Shown: positions 48,301 through 56,630 of the stretch, piece after piece | Layout: each line of letters opens with the position of its first letter | How positions within the stretch are numbered: the stretch's first letter is position 1 | NCBI GenBank assembly: GCA_963795555.1 | Contig: CAWCHZ010000002.1 | Coordinates: forward strand, 1,116,001 to 1,180,000 | Direction: 5' to 3' | Length of the DNA stretch: 64,000 nucleotides | From: CAWCHZ01 sp963795555 | GTDB lineage: Bacteria; Actinomycetota; Thermoleophilia; Solirubrobacterales; Solirubrobacteraceae | Position numbers and translations under genes: made by a program | The notes under the pieces: generated by a model | Told to the model about the DNA's origin: nothing | What the model saw: the letters and a program-made list of their open reading frames with translations, nothing else | Database searches by the model: none

Positions 48301-50627
48301 TGCACCTCCCGGCCATCGACCACGAAGCGCAGCAGCCGCTGCCAGTCGGCGTAAAGCTGGTCGTAGGTGAAGAGCCGGGGGTCGCCATCGTCGTTGTCGG
48401 GCACGTAGCGCTGCCCTGCGCGCTCGGCACCGATCCAATTGTCACCGCTGCTCGTGCCGCGCTCGTCGACCTCGACGTTGACGTAGTCCGGGCGCGTGGC
48501 CGCCCAGTAGAAGCAGAAGCAGCCGCGGAAGTCGCGCTGCCAGGGCGCGCAGAGACTCTGCGTCAGCTCCCCGGAGCTGGCGATCGCCTCGTCGATGACG
48601 GCAAGGGGCAGGCCGCTCTCGCTGCGCGCGAACAACGGGCGCACCCTCAGCTGCACCGCCTCCAGCGCGTCGGGGACGCTCGGCAGTCCGACCGGCATGG
48701 TTGCCGGTGCACGTGTGAACTCGCAGGTGACGGTCTGGCCGGCGTTCTCCGCGAGCACGTTTGCGAGCGAGTTCGACCATTCCATCGTCCAGACGCCGTC
48801 CGGGTTGCCGGCGGTCGTGAGCGCATCCGGCGCCGCGGGATCGGCGTTCGGTACCGCGGGATCGGCGTTCGGTACCGCGGGATCGGCGTTCGGTACCGCG
48901 GATTGCCCACCGGCCGCGGCGGCGCTGGGCCCGCGCAGCTCGACGATCGTCGGCTGGCCCGCGACGCGCAGCAACCGTCGCCCCACCAGCGCCTGGAAGC
49001 GCTCGCCTGCGGCGACGACGTAGTTGTCGGCCTCGTGCAGCTCGATGCCCTCGAAGATATGACGCCAGGCATTGCGGAAGTCCAGCTCGACGCCCGGATA
49101 GCAGTTGGAGGGCACGCTGTCGGGCAGCGTGCTCGGCGGGTTGCCGGCGGCGCGGTAGTGAAGTTGCGCGGTCACGTTCACCGGGTCGATGCGCCCGGTC
49201 TTGGCGGCCTTGCCGCGGGAGCCGAAGATCGGCCCGCGCGCAGGCTTGCGCACATGGTCGAGCTGCCTGCGCGTGAGCGCGAGCAGACGCCCATCAGAGC
49301 CGCGCATCAGCGCCGGCATCTTGCGACGACCCTTGTTGCTGAGGTCGCCGACCTCGTCGTGGCGGCGCAGCACATCGATGAACCACGGCGCGGTGCCGCT
49401 GCGCAGCGCGGCCATCACGGCGCGGTGCAGCTCGACCAAGGCGCTGCTGTCCACCAACGACGGGGCCATGATCGGCTCCAGCAGGCGGGCGGTGTCCGTG
49501 TTGTCCTCGCGCGACAGCGTGACCGCCACGTCAGCGCGCCCGTCCAACGCGTTGCCGTTCATTGCGGTGGCGTTGATCAACCGCAGCGTCTCGATAGCGC
49601 GACGCAGGATCTCCTGGACCTGCTCCAGGGACGCCTCGCGGGCACCCACCTCGGGTCCCAGCAGCGCCTGCTCGAGCTCGTGTGCCACCGTGCGAATCGG
49701 CAGGCTGTCGGGGGCATACTTCGGCGGCGCGGCGACGATACGAGCGTAGGACGACAGTCGGCGGCCTTTCACCACGAGCTCCGCGCGGACGAAGCCGTCG
49801 CATTTGTCGTCGATGCAGCCGATGCTGACCCAGTCCCCGTTGGCCATGCGCGCGCGCCCGAACGTGTCCGGTGGCGCGGTCGTGCGGGGATAGTCGGAGT
49901 CGACGTATCCCACCCAGCCGCCGCGGCTGGCGTCGTAAACCACGTCGGCGAGCTCGGTCGGGGACTCGCCGGGCGCGTCGCGCCTGGCGCCGGGCGATCC
50001 GGTTGGTGGCCCGCCGGTGCGCGCGGCCGCGGCGCTGCCCGGCGCCGTGCGGCTGGAGCCATAGACCGCGCCACTGGCCGGCGTGAAGCGCAGGCGGATC
50101 GTCGGGAAGGAGGTCGATGGCTTGACGTACTGGACCCAGCCCAGCGGGATCTGCTTGCCGGGCCAGAAGTTGGCGCAGCTGCCGAGCAGGGCGTGGCGTG
50201 CGTGATCGGAGAACGGCCCGCAGGTCGCCTCGATCCGATCGGCCTCCGCGCGCGTGCGCCGGTAGATCGAGTGGTTGGAGACCTCGACTCGCCAGACCAC
50301 ATCTCCCGGCGAAAAGCCGTGACGGTCCAGCAGCCCGATCGTCAGCGGCTCCAGTCGATCGCGGTCGGTGAGTGCCCACAGCTCGAGAAACGGCGCGACG
50401 GGACGAACCTGACCGCCGTCTTTGAAGCTGATCGCGGTTGGCGGCTCGGCGCGTGTCAGCTCCCCTGAGTCGGGCGCCAGCCGCAAGGTCTCGGCTGGGC
50501 GGATCCGCCGCGCCGCCAGCGGGTCGTCCGCGGAGAGCTCGAGGTCGTAGTTGTCGACCGGGTCGGGGGCGCCACCGAGCCGACCGATGGCCAGCGGCGG
50601 CAGGATGCGCAGCTCGCGGATGCTCAT
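48297..50627 (-). CDS. LodA/GoxA-like protein, predicted cysteine-tryptophylquinone oxidase
   Basis: A 776-residue protein whose start (IRELRILPPLAIGRLGGAPDP) and end (LCAPWQRDFRGC, FYWAATRPDYVNVEV) match the LodA/GoxA family of amino-acid oxidases that use a self-derived cysteine tryptophylquinone. Candidate cross-link residues are Cys509 in NCYPGVELDFR and Trp696 in PWQRDF. No signal peptide is seen, as usual for LodA. Between them lies an insert with three AVPNADP units (48835-48897). Neighbours are a radical SAM maturase and a LodB/QhpG-like flavoprotein downstream and a ferritin-like protein upstream, all overlapping by 4 bp. The substrate amino acid is unknown; the product would include H2O2. 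Confidence 0.85.
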   Translation of the reverse strand: MSIRELRILPPLAIGRLGGAPDPVDNYDLELSADDPLAARRIRPAETLRLAPDSGELTRAEPPTAISFKDGGQVRPVAPFLELWALTDRDRLEPLTIGLLDRHGFSPGDVVWRVEVSNHSIYRRTRAEADRIEATCGPFSDHARHALLGSCANFWPGKQIPLGWVQYVKPSTSFPTIRLRFTPASGAVYGSSRTAPGSAAAARTGGPPTGSPGARRDAPGESPTELADVVYDASRGGWVGYVDSDYPRTTAPPDTFGRARMANGDWVSIGCIDDKCDGFVRAELVVKGRRLSSYARIVAAPPKYAPDSLPIRTVAHELEQALLGPEVGAREASLEQVQEILRRAIETLRLINATAMNGNALDGRADVAVTLSREDNTDTARLLEPIMAPSLVDSSALVELHRAVMAALRSGTAPWFIDVLRRHDEVGDLSNKGRRKMPALMRGSDGRLLALTRRQLDHVRKPARGPIFGSRGKAAKTGRIDPVNVTAQLHYRAAGNPPSTLPDSVPSNCYPGVELDFRNAWRHIFEGIELHEADNYVVAAGERFQALVGRRLLRVAGQPTIVELRGPSAAAAGGQSAVPNADPAVPNADPAVPNADPAAPDALTTAGNPDGVWTMEWSNSLANVLAENAGQTVTCEFTRAPATMPVGLPSVPDALEAVQLRVRPLFARSESGLPLAVIDEAIASSGELTQSLCAPWQRDFRGCFCFYWAATRPDYVNVEVDERGTSSGDNWIGAERAGQRYVPDNDDGDPRLFTYDQLYADWQRLLRFVVDGREVQ
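48835..48897 (-). repeat. 21-bp in-frame tandem repeat, three identical copies
   Basis: Units 48835-48855, 48856-48876 and 48877-48897 encode AVPNADP-type repeats in the LodA-like protein. Near identity of the copies suggests a recent expansion. Confidence 0.95.
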
Positions 50628-52093
50628 CTCGGCACGGCGTTGGTGGCCGGCGCGGCAGGCAGGGGCGTGGCCGGTGCGGCATGCGCGTCCGTGGCCGGCG
50701 CGATGCGCGCGAGCGCGGCGCGATCCTGCTCGGCGAGCGCCAGCAGGTAGGCGCGACCGCTTCCCGTCGTCACGCCGTCGAGTCGCTGCGTGAGCGCCTG
50801 CGATGCCTCGAGCAGGTCACGGTGCAGCCGCCAGCGATCGGCCTCGTGGTCGGGGAGGTCGAGCGTGTAGGGCATCTCGAACGGTGGTCCCGCCCGGGGC
50901 CCATCCGGGTCATCGACGCTGAGCGGCAGCTCGACCAACAGTCCGGCGATCGAGCGCAGGTTGTACATCTCCCCAAATGTGCGGTGGATCAGCAGCCCAT
51001 GCGCGCCCGGGAGCTCGTTGGCTGCCACGCCGGCTGCTGCCTCGGACCTGCCTACCGCCGCCTCGCCGTCCGACGTCGACCCCCGCTCGGCCGCGAGCTT
51101 GAGCGTGTGCGCCACATCGACCAGCAGCATCCGGTAGCGCAGGTTGAACAGATGCGCCCACAACGCCGCCTCACCGTTGGTGATGAGGGAGCCGCCGTCG
51201 AGGCGCGCTGTGGCGCGCGGGTTCGCCGCCACCGCGCGCGTCACGCACGCGAGGTCGGGGGGGCCGAGGCGCGCGAGCTGCCGGTAGATCGTCAGGAAGC
51301 GCTTGAAGTGCGAGGTTTCCCCGGCGGCGGCCCCGTCGCTGATCCGCAGCACCGCCTCCCCCTGCTCGCCGATCTCCGCCAGCGCAAGCAACGCCGAGGC
51401 GCGCGAGTCGACCGGTAGGACGAGCAGATCTGGCGCCGCAACGTCCGGGACGTTGCCCGCCTCGCTGCCGCGCGCGCCGCGAGTGTAGCCGCGCCCCCAC
51501 TCGTCGAAGCGCAGTCGCCCCCACGGTCCGAAGTCGTCATCGCGAAGGTGATCGCTGATGACCGCGTGCAGATGCTCGTAGAGCGCTCCCACACGGTTGA
51601 CAGGGCGCCCGGCCTCCGCACCCGCGCGACGGCTGATCTCATCGGCCCCGTCACCATGCCAGTGGTCCGGGCTCTCCGCGCACACGTAGGCCGCGAGCGA
51701 GTCGCAGCTCAGCCGCTCGAGCTTGAGCGGGAAGGGGTAGAGCTGGCTGTCCCACGGGTAATCCTCGCGCTCGAGGCTGATCGGGGCACCGAGCGACAGC
51801 AGCAGGTTCTGCACCGTCAGCAGGTGGCCCATCTCCTCCTTGGCGACGCCAAGGATCGTCTCCTGCCAGCGGCGCACGCGGGCGTGCAGCCGGCGCGAAA
51901 CGGCCGGGCCCCCAAGCGAGTACGCCGCGAACAGGTATTGCACCATCAGGGCGTGCTCGATCGCCGCCGCCACGTGCAGGAGCATCACGCAGTAGTCGCG
52001 CCAGCTCAGCTCCGCGGGCGGCTGCGTCTGCACCCCGGCTGCCCGGGCATCAGCCAGCAGCAGGCTCAGCTGTCTGAGGGTCCGGGGGCGCAT
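50624..52093 (-). CDS. Ferritin-like protein (VioB-type domain)
   Basis: A 489-residue protein whose first 300 residues contain a four-helix metal-binding domain: SWRDYCVMLLHVAAAIEHALMVQYLFAAYSLGG, QETILGVAKEEMGHLLTVQNLLLSLG (E-x2-H-type ligands) and GETSHFKRFLTIYRQL. This corresponds to the ferritin-like domain found in VioB/RebD chromopyrrolate-type enzymes, here without the long catalytic C-terminus of those. It may handle iron or peroxide for the LodA-like oxidase, or carry out its own oxidation. The C-terminus is Ala/Pro-rich with APAT repeats. It is first in the operon; ATG 52093 is chosen over an upstream TTG/ATG at 52210 that would cross the divergent lasso promoter. Overlaps the next gene by 4 bp. 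Confidence 0.8.
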   Translation of the reverse strand: MRPRTLRQLSLLLADARAAGVQTQPPAELSWRDYCVMLLHVAAAIEHALMVQYLFAAYSLGGPAVSRRLHARVRRWQETILGVAKEEMGHLLTVQNLLLSLGAPISLEREDYPWDSQLYPFPLKLERLSCDSLAAYVCAESPDHWHGDGADEISRRAGAEAGRPVNRVGALYEHLHAVISDHLRDDDFGPWGRLRFDEWGRGYTRGARGSEAGNVPDVAAPDLLVLPVDSRASALLALAEIGEQGEAVLRISDGAAAGETSHFKRFLTIYRQLARLGPPDLACVTRAVAANPRATARLDGGSLITNGEAALWAHLFNLRYRMLLVDVAHTLKLAAERGSTSDGEAAVGRSEAAAGVAANELPGAHGLLIHRTFGEMYNLRSIAGLLVELPLSVDDPDGPRAGPPFEMPYTLDLPDHEADRWRLHRDLLEASQALTQRLDGVTTGSGRAYLLALAEQDRAALARIAPATDAHAAPATPLPAAPATNAVPR

Positions 52094-52179
52094 GGCGAGC
52101 CTCTCGATTGGGGCGTTGTCCGGCCAGAGGATGCCGGCAGCCGGACCCCCGGGCGCGTGTATCGTACCCGCCCTCGGAC
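52094..52179. promoter_or_regulatory. 86-bp divergent promoter region between LodA-like and lasso modules
   Basis: This is the only space between the two divergent operons. On the plus strand TATCGT (52160-52165) is a possible -10 for the lasso protease gene, giving a leader of about 8 bases. No convincing minus-strand promoter or operator was found. Shared control of the two modules is possible. Confidence 0.4.
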
Positions 52180-52908
52180 ATGCCGTTGCTTCACTGCGCT
52201 CCCGCGACATGCCATTGCGAGCTCGACGGCCTGGCGATCATCCTCGACCTGCGCAGCGGTGAATATCTGACGCTGAACCGAACGGCGTCGGCGATGTGGC
52301 AGGCGCTGTTGAGCTGCGACGATCGGGCCGCGGCGATCGCGGCGGTGCGCGCGCGAATCGGCTCCCCAGCCGTGCAGCTGGAGGAGGCCGGCCCGCGAAT
52401 CGGGTCCCCCCCCGCCCGGCTCGAGGCGGACTTCGACGCCTTCAGCCGATCATGCCTGGAACGTGGGCTGGCCTGCGAGCAGGCTGCCGCGGCACCGCCC
52501 GTACGGCTGCGCCAGCGCTGCGCTCGGCCGTCGGCGGCGCGGGCGCTCGCAAGCCTGCTGGTGACCACCCGCTGTCTGTCACGAGACGGCTTTGCCCGCA
52601 CGTACGCGCGCTACGCGCGACTGGAGCGTCCCCGTGCCGGCGTCCGCTCCGGCGCGAGGCTCGCGGCAGCCGAGCGCGCGTTTGCGCACGCGGAGCTTGT
52701 GTACGTGATCCCGACGGCCCCGCGCGACTGCCTGCCGCGGTCGCTCGCTCTGTGGCGTTTCCTGAACTCCGTCGGCATCGACGCCAGCCATCGCATCGGC
52801 GTCCGGCGATTTCCCTTCGGGGCTCATGCCTGGACGCAGGTCGGCGAGCGGGTCATCTTCGACGACCCGGCGCGCGTGGCCGCCTACACCGAGATCGCGC
52901 GCATCTGA
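52180..52908 (+). CDS. Lasso peptide B protein: fused RRE (B1) and leader peptidase (B2)
   Basis: A 242-residue fusion. Residues ~10-85 are a PqqD-like RiPP-recognition element (LAIILDLRSGEYLTLNRTAS, RSCLERGLACEQ) that binds the precursor leader. Residues ~110-242 are the transglutaminase-like peptidase that cuts off the leader, with Cys184 (RDCLPRSLALWRFL), His216 (GAHAWTQV) and Asp228/229 (IFDDPARV). A 42-bp in-frame duplication (52354-52395 and on; RIGSP...) has enlarged a loop of the RRE. Start ATG 52180. It begins the lasso operon and is followed one base later by the cyclase gene. Confidence 0.93.
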   Translation: MPLLHCAPATCHCELDGLAIILDLRSGEYLTLNRTASAMWQALLSCDDRAAAIAAVRARIGSPAVQLEEAGPRIGSPPARLEADFDAFSRSCLERGLACEQAAAAPPVRLRQRCARPSAARALASLLVTTRCLSRDGFARTYARYARLERPRAGVRSGARLAAAERAFAHAELVYVIPTAPRDCLPRSLALWRFLNSVGIDASHRIGVRRFPFGAHAWTQVGERVIFDDPARVAAYTEIARI

Positions 52909-52909
52909 G

Positions 52910-54781
52910 ATGGCGGACTTCATCGCACGGCTTCGGGCCGGGCAGCCCGGCGTCGGCGGGGACGATGTCGCGTCCGTCGCAGCCGGCGGCAGCGGCGTCG
53001 ATCGCGTCGTCGCTGGCGGCGGCGACACGGCGCCCACCAGAGTGGGCGCGCTCGACGTCTGGTGGCGTGGCTACGTGGCAAATGCCGACGCGCTCGCCGC
53101 CGCGGCGCACCGAGCGGGCCGGCCGATCGACGGCGGCTCGATGGCCGCGGTGCTGGCGTTCGCCTACGAGCGTTGGGGCGCCACGCTGGCGCGCCATGTC
53201 TGGGGCGAGTACGCCGCAGCGCTGCTGGATCGCGCGACCGGCACCCTCCTGCTGACACACGACGAGCTGGGGCTCGTTCCCCTGTACTACGCCTCGACCA
53301 GCGACGGACTCATCTTCGGCACCGATCTCGGCGACGTCGTCGCGCGCGCCGGTGTCGGCACGCTCGACGAGCGCTACATCGTCCAGCTGCTCGTGCGCGG
53401 CACCGCGCCGAGCGACCGCACGCCCTACACGCATGTGAGGCGGCTGCTTGCCTGCGAGCACGTGGTGTGGCATCAGGGAGCGCTGACCCGCCGTGCACAC
53501 ACGCTCGCGCCCGTCGAGCCGCTGCGGCACGCTGACGAGCGCGACTACGACGAGCAGTTCGTCGAGCTTCTGACCGCGGGCGTCGCCGCGGCGATCCCAC
53601 CGGACGTCAAGGCCTGGTGCGAGCTGTCGGGAGGGCTTGACTCCTCCTCGGTGCTGGCGATCGCCGCTGGGCGCCTGGGACGGCCCGTCGAGGCGCTGTC
53701 GCTGGTCCACCCGCGCTCGACGCGCACCGACGAGCGCAGCTGGATGGAGATCGTGCTCGCCCAGCATCCCGTGCGCTGGCACACGTTGGACGGCGACCGG
53801 CTGCCGCCGTTCGGCGAGCTGCCCGACGGCTTCGTCGCCGAGCCAAGCCCCCAGGCGGTGATGAGATCCGCCAGCCAGCGCCGGCTGGGTGAGCGGCTGC
53901 GGGCGCTCGGCGTGCAGGTCCTCACGACGGGCGGTGGCGGCGACTCCGTGCTGCTGGGCGATCAGCCGGGACCGTGGTTCTTCGCCGACCTGCTGCGCAG
54001 CGGAAGGCTGGCGCGGCTCTGGCATCTCTGTCGCAGCTGGGCGCGGGCATCGCCCGAACGCCGCCCGCCGACATACTTCCTGCTGCGCTACGCGCTGGGA
54101 CCGACGCGCACGCCGCTGATGGCGCTGGGCATCGAGCCGGACGGCCCGGCGAACACCAGGGACGACGCGCCAGGCCGCGGCGATGCCGCGCAACAGGGCG
54201 ATACCCACGACCTCGGCAGCGCGCTGCAGATGGGCGACGGCGCACCGTGGCTGACGCGAGCCGTGCGGAGCGCGGCACCGGCGAGCGCCTGGCCGCCTCA
54301 CCCCGCCCTTGCGGGAGTTGTGTCGATCGCCGACACCATCCATCTCGCGGACATCCTCGCCAGCGCGGAGCTCTATGCGCAGGGCGGACGGGCTCGTGCG
54401 CTGGGCGTGGCCGAGCGCCATCCGCTCTTCTACCGGCCGCTGATCGACTTCATGCGCGCGGTGCCATGGGAGCGCAAGCTGAGCCCGACCACGGATCGCC
54501 TGATCCAGCGCCGCGCGCTGAGGCACGACCTCCCCGCCGCGACGCTGGCGCGGATCGACAAGGGCGACCCCTCCCAGGTCTACGGCGATAGCCTCGCGGC
54601 CAATCGCGGCTGGCAGCGGCGGCTGACCGAGCGGCCGCTGCTGGCACAGCGCGGCTACGTCCACGGCGACCGCTGGCGCGGGGCCGTGCGCGCTGCGTGC
54701 GCCGGCCAGCCCGTCAGCGCGCGTCACTTCCTCGCCGCCGCGGCGGTCGAGATCTGGCTGCAGCAGCTCGACCGCGCGTAG
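52910..54781 (+). CDS. Lasso peptide macrolactam synthetase (C protein)
   Basis: A 623-residue asparagine-synthetase relative. The N-terminal Ntn-like domain is degenerate (no Cys2; MADFIARLRAG). The synthetase domain has the ATP loop CELSGGLDSSSVLAIAAG and TTGGGGDSVLLGD, and ends with KLSPTTDRLIQRRALRHDLP. Lasso C enzymes adenylate the side-chain acid of a Asp/Glu at position 7-9 of the core and join it to the N-terminal amine to close the ring. ATG 52910 lies one base after the lasB stop, so the two are coupled; the frame opens upstream at 52826 inside lasB without similarity. The precursor follows 137 bp downstream. Confidence 0.92.
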   Translation: MADFIARLRAGQPGVGGDDVASVAAGGSGVDRVVAGGGDTAPTRVGALDVWWRGYVANADALAAAAHRAGRPIDGGSMAAVLAFAYERWGATLARHVWGEYAAALLDRATGTLLLTHDELGLVPLYYASTSDGLIFGTDLGDVVARAGVGTLDERYIVQLLVRGTAPSDRTPYTHVRRLLACEHVVWHQGALTRRAHTLAPVEPLRHADERDYDEQFVELLTAGVAAAIPPDVKAWCELSGGLDSSSVLAIAAGRLGRPVEALSLVHPRSTRTDERSWMEIVLAQHPVRWHTLDGDRLPPFGELPDGFVAEPSPQAVMRSASQRRLGERLRALGVQVLTTGGGGDSVLLGDQPGPWFFADLLRSGRLARLWHLCRSWARASPERRPPTYFLLRYALGPTRTPLMALGIEPDGPANTRDDAPGRGDAAQQGDTHDLGSALQMGDGAPWLTRAVRSAAPASAWPPHPALAGVVSIADTIHLADILASAELYAQGGRARALGVAERHPLFYRPLIDFMRAVPWERKLSPTTDRLIQRRALRHDLPAATLARIDKGDPSQVYGDSLAANRGWQRRLTERPLLAQRGYVHGDRWRGAVRAACAGQPVSARHFLAAAAVEIWLQQLDRA

Positions 54782-54869
54782 CGGCCGCGTCAGAGGACGC
54801 ATCGCGCCGAGCCAGCGGCGCGGCGGCCGCGCCGCCCGGATCGGGACCGAACGATCGCGCTCGCGGTGC

Positions 54870-54875
54870 TAGGGT
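54870..54875 (+). promoter_or_regulatory. Candidate -10 (TAGGGT) of the lasso precursor gene
   Basis: TAGGGT at 54870-54875 lies about 44 bases before the precursor ATG; the ribosome site is ACGGAGGG. This would let the precursor be made in excess over its enzymes. A 7-bp GC hairpin (54817-54833) sits just upstream and may end or slow the lasBC message. Confidence 0.4.
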
Positions 54876-54918
54876 GCCGCGCGAGACGGACCGTTCTCCA
54901 ATCAACGGAGGGTGCGCG

Positions 54919-55095
54919 ATGGGTATCGACGAGCAGCCGCTCGTTCTGGACGTGGACTCGGACGAGCTGAAGGACGCCTACGAGCCGCCGCTGGCGAGCA
55001 CGATCGGACCGGCCGCGAAGCTCACGCTCGGGCCGACCAACTCGGTCGTTCCGGACAACCCCAACGCCAACCAGGGGTTCAAGAGCACCAAGTAG
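54919..55095 (+). CDS. Lasso peptide precursor (A protein)
   Basis: A 58-residue peptide. The leader (MGIDEQPLVLDVDSDELKDA) is acidic and contains YEPP, the YxxP motif read by the RRE, then GPAAKLT, matching the GxxxxxT part of actinobacterial leaders with Thr at the -2 position. The predicted core is 21 residues, starting GPTNSVVPD and ending NQGFKSTK, so that Gly1 would be joined to the side chain of Asp9 (nine-residue ring, class II lasso, no Cys). By my arithmetic the folded core would have a neutral monoisotopic mass of about 2153.05 Da. ATG 54919 follows GGAGGG. A strong terminator follows the gene. Confidence 0.88.
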   Translation: MGIDEQPLVLDVDSDELKDAYEPPLASTIGPAAKLTLGPTNSVVPDNPNANQGFKSTK

Positions 55096-55119
55096 GCAAC
55101 GCGCAGGAAGTGCTTGTTA

Positions 55120-55145
55120 CGAAAGCCCGCATTTGCGGGCTTTCG
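55120..55145 (+). terminator. Terminator of the lasso operon
   Basis: A perfect 11-bp stem, CGAAAGCCCGC (55120-55130), loop ATTT, GCGGGCTTTCG (55135-55145), 24 bases after the precursor stop. It may also stop the convergent gene whose 3' end is at 55168. Confidence 0.8.
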
Positions 55146-55167
55146 GCTGCTCAGGCGGCCCGGAGAT

Positions 55168-56397
55168 CTAGGCGAGCCGGTGAACGGCGGTGCCGATCAG
55201 GCGGCTGGCGCTCAGCGGCGCGCGGGCCAGTGCGGCGCCCCCCAGATCCTTGCTGCGGATCGCCATCCGCGTCACCGTCGCCCCCTCGCCCGTGGGCACA
55301 GCGAGAGCCGTCCCGCTCGCGGAGACAGCAGGAGCCCGCTCGTCTGCAGGTGTACTCACGCCATTGACATACGCGTGGTGGTCGACGGGGTCTGCGCCCC
55401 ACTGCTCCTTGAATGAGCGCAGCGCCTGGCTGTCGGCGCTGCCAAAGTCGAACGCGCTGCGACCACGCTCGATCGCCGCGCGGATGGCATGCCAGTAGAG
55501 GGCGTGATTGGGACGCGCTGCCAGATGAGCCGGATCGCTGGCGTTGTAGAGCAGCTCGACCGTGCCGGCGATGTCGTGGAACACGCCGCCGGCGATCGTC
55601 TGGCCGTCCTTGCTGACCGTCACCAGACGCCAGCGCTCGGGATCGAGCAGCGCCATCGCCGCCTCGAACTGGCGCAGGCTGCGCGGGAAGCTGCGGTGCT
55701 TGCGCATCGTGCGCAGGTACAGCCGATACCAGCGTCGCAGCTCGCGTGGAGACGAGGCGTCGGCGATCGTGAGGCCGCTGCGCTGGGACTTGAGGATGCT
55801 GCGGTAGAGGTTCTTGGACGAGCGCTTGTAGCCCTCGAGCAGCTCGTCGGCCGCGGTCAGCGACAGCACATAGGACGGGTACGTGCTCGCGACCCGGACG
55901 TCATCGATCTGCCGCTCCAAGCCGGCCACGCTCGAGCGCACGTTGAGCGCGCCCACCCTGGTGTCCTGCCGCAGTTGCGCGCTCGCGCGCAGCAGCGCTG
56001 TCGCTCCCGCTCGATCCACGGCGAGCGGGCCGGCGGACTTGGCGGTCGGCAGCGACGACAGGCGCGCGCCCGACAGCCGCGGGCCGCTGTGCACGAGCGG
56101 CATCACGCCGACCAGCTCACCGTCACGCTCGAGCGCGAGGCAGCATGGTCGGTAGCGATAGGCCTGTTGCAAGACCCGCGGCCACGCGCCGAGGTGATAG
56201 CCGTTGGCCAGCGGGTGACTCAGGACGAATCGATCCCAGCGGGGATCGGCAAGCGGGTCGATCTCGATGACGCGAGGCTCGCTGCGGACGATCCGCAGCG
56301 TGCTCGGCGCGACGCGCGTGAGCTGCGGGGAGGCTGAAGCGGGAAGCGGGGAAGCTGAAGCAGGAAGCGGGGAAGCGGAGCGCGAGGGCATGAGCAT
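55168..56397 (-). CDS. FemAB/BioF2-like GNAT acyltransferase
   Basis: A 409-residue protein with a double-GNAT (FemAB-like, PF13480-type) layout: FVLSHPLANGYHLGAWPRVL, LALERDGELVGVMPLVHSGPRLSG, YVLSLTAADELLEGYKRSSKNLYRSI and the C-terminal GNAT half with TIAGGVFHDIAGTVELLYNASDP, ALYWHAIRAAIERG and FDFGSADSQALRSFKEQWGA. Such proteins add amino acids from aminoacyl-tRNA or acyl groups to cell-wall, polysaccharide or peptide acceptors. It is convergent with the lasso precursor; whether it modifies the lasso peptide (which carries two Lys) is open. Residues 5-25 contain SPLPASA repeats. ATG at 56397 or two codons later. Confidence 0.75.
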   Translation of the reverse strand: MLMPSRSASPLPASASPLPASASPQLTRVAPSTLRIVRSEPRVIEIDPLADPRWDRFVLSHPLANGYHLGAWPRVLQQAYRYRPCCLALERDGELVGVMPLVHSGPRLSGARLSSLPTAKSAGPLAVDRAGATALLRASAQLRQDTRVGALNVRSSVAGLERQIDDVRVASTYPSYVLSLTAADELLEGYKRSSKNLYRSILKSQRSGLTIADASSPRELRRWYRLYLRTMRKHRSFPRSLRQFEAAMALLDPERWRLVTVSKDGQTIAGGVFHDIAGTVELLYNASDPAHLAARPNHALYWHAIRAAIERGRSAFDFGSADSQALRSFKEQWGADPVDHHAYVNGVSTPADERAPAVSASGTALAVPTGEGATVTRMAIRSKDLGGAALARAPLSASRLIGTAVHRLA

Positions 56398-56630
56398 CGG
56401 GCGAAAGTAGCAACCAATACGGACTGTCTTTGGCGTTTCGACGAATCAACGAAGAGGCCAAAGAGCCGATCGCGAGAGCTCGACGAATGACCTATCAAGC
56501 TCTGCGCCGTGATCGCTGAGACCGGAGTTGCCACACGACGGCGGTCGTGCGGGAGCGCCTCACCGAGCCCTATCCTTCTCGCCGCACCCATCGCAGCATC
56601 GCCGTTGAACCCACGACATCAGGAGTGACG

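Noticed and set aside
46828..48354. 508-codon plus-strand frame opposite the radical SAM gene
   Set aside because: Shadow of the radical SAM gene; its composition and lack of motifs fit antisense reading.
54817..54833. GC hairpin between lasC and the precursor as a firm terminator
   Set aside because: Only 7 bp with a 3-base loop in very GC-rich DNA, where such hairpins are common by chance; mentioned only as a possibility.
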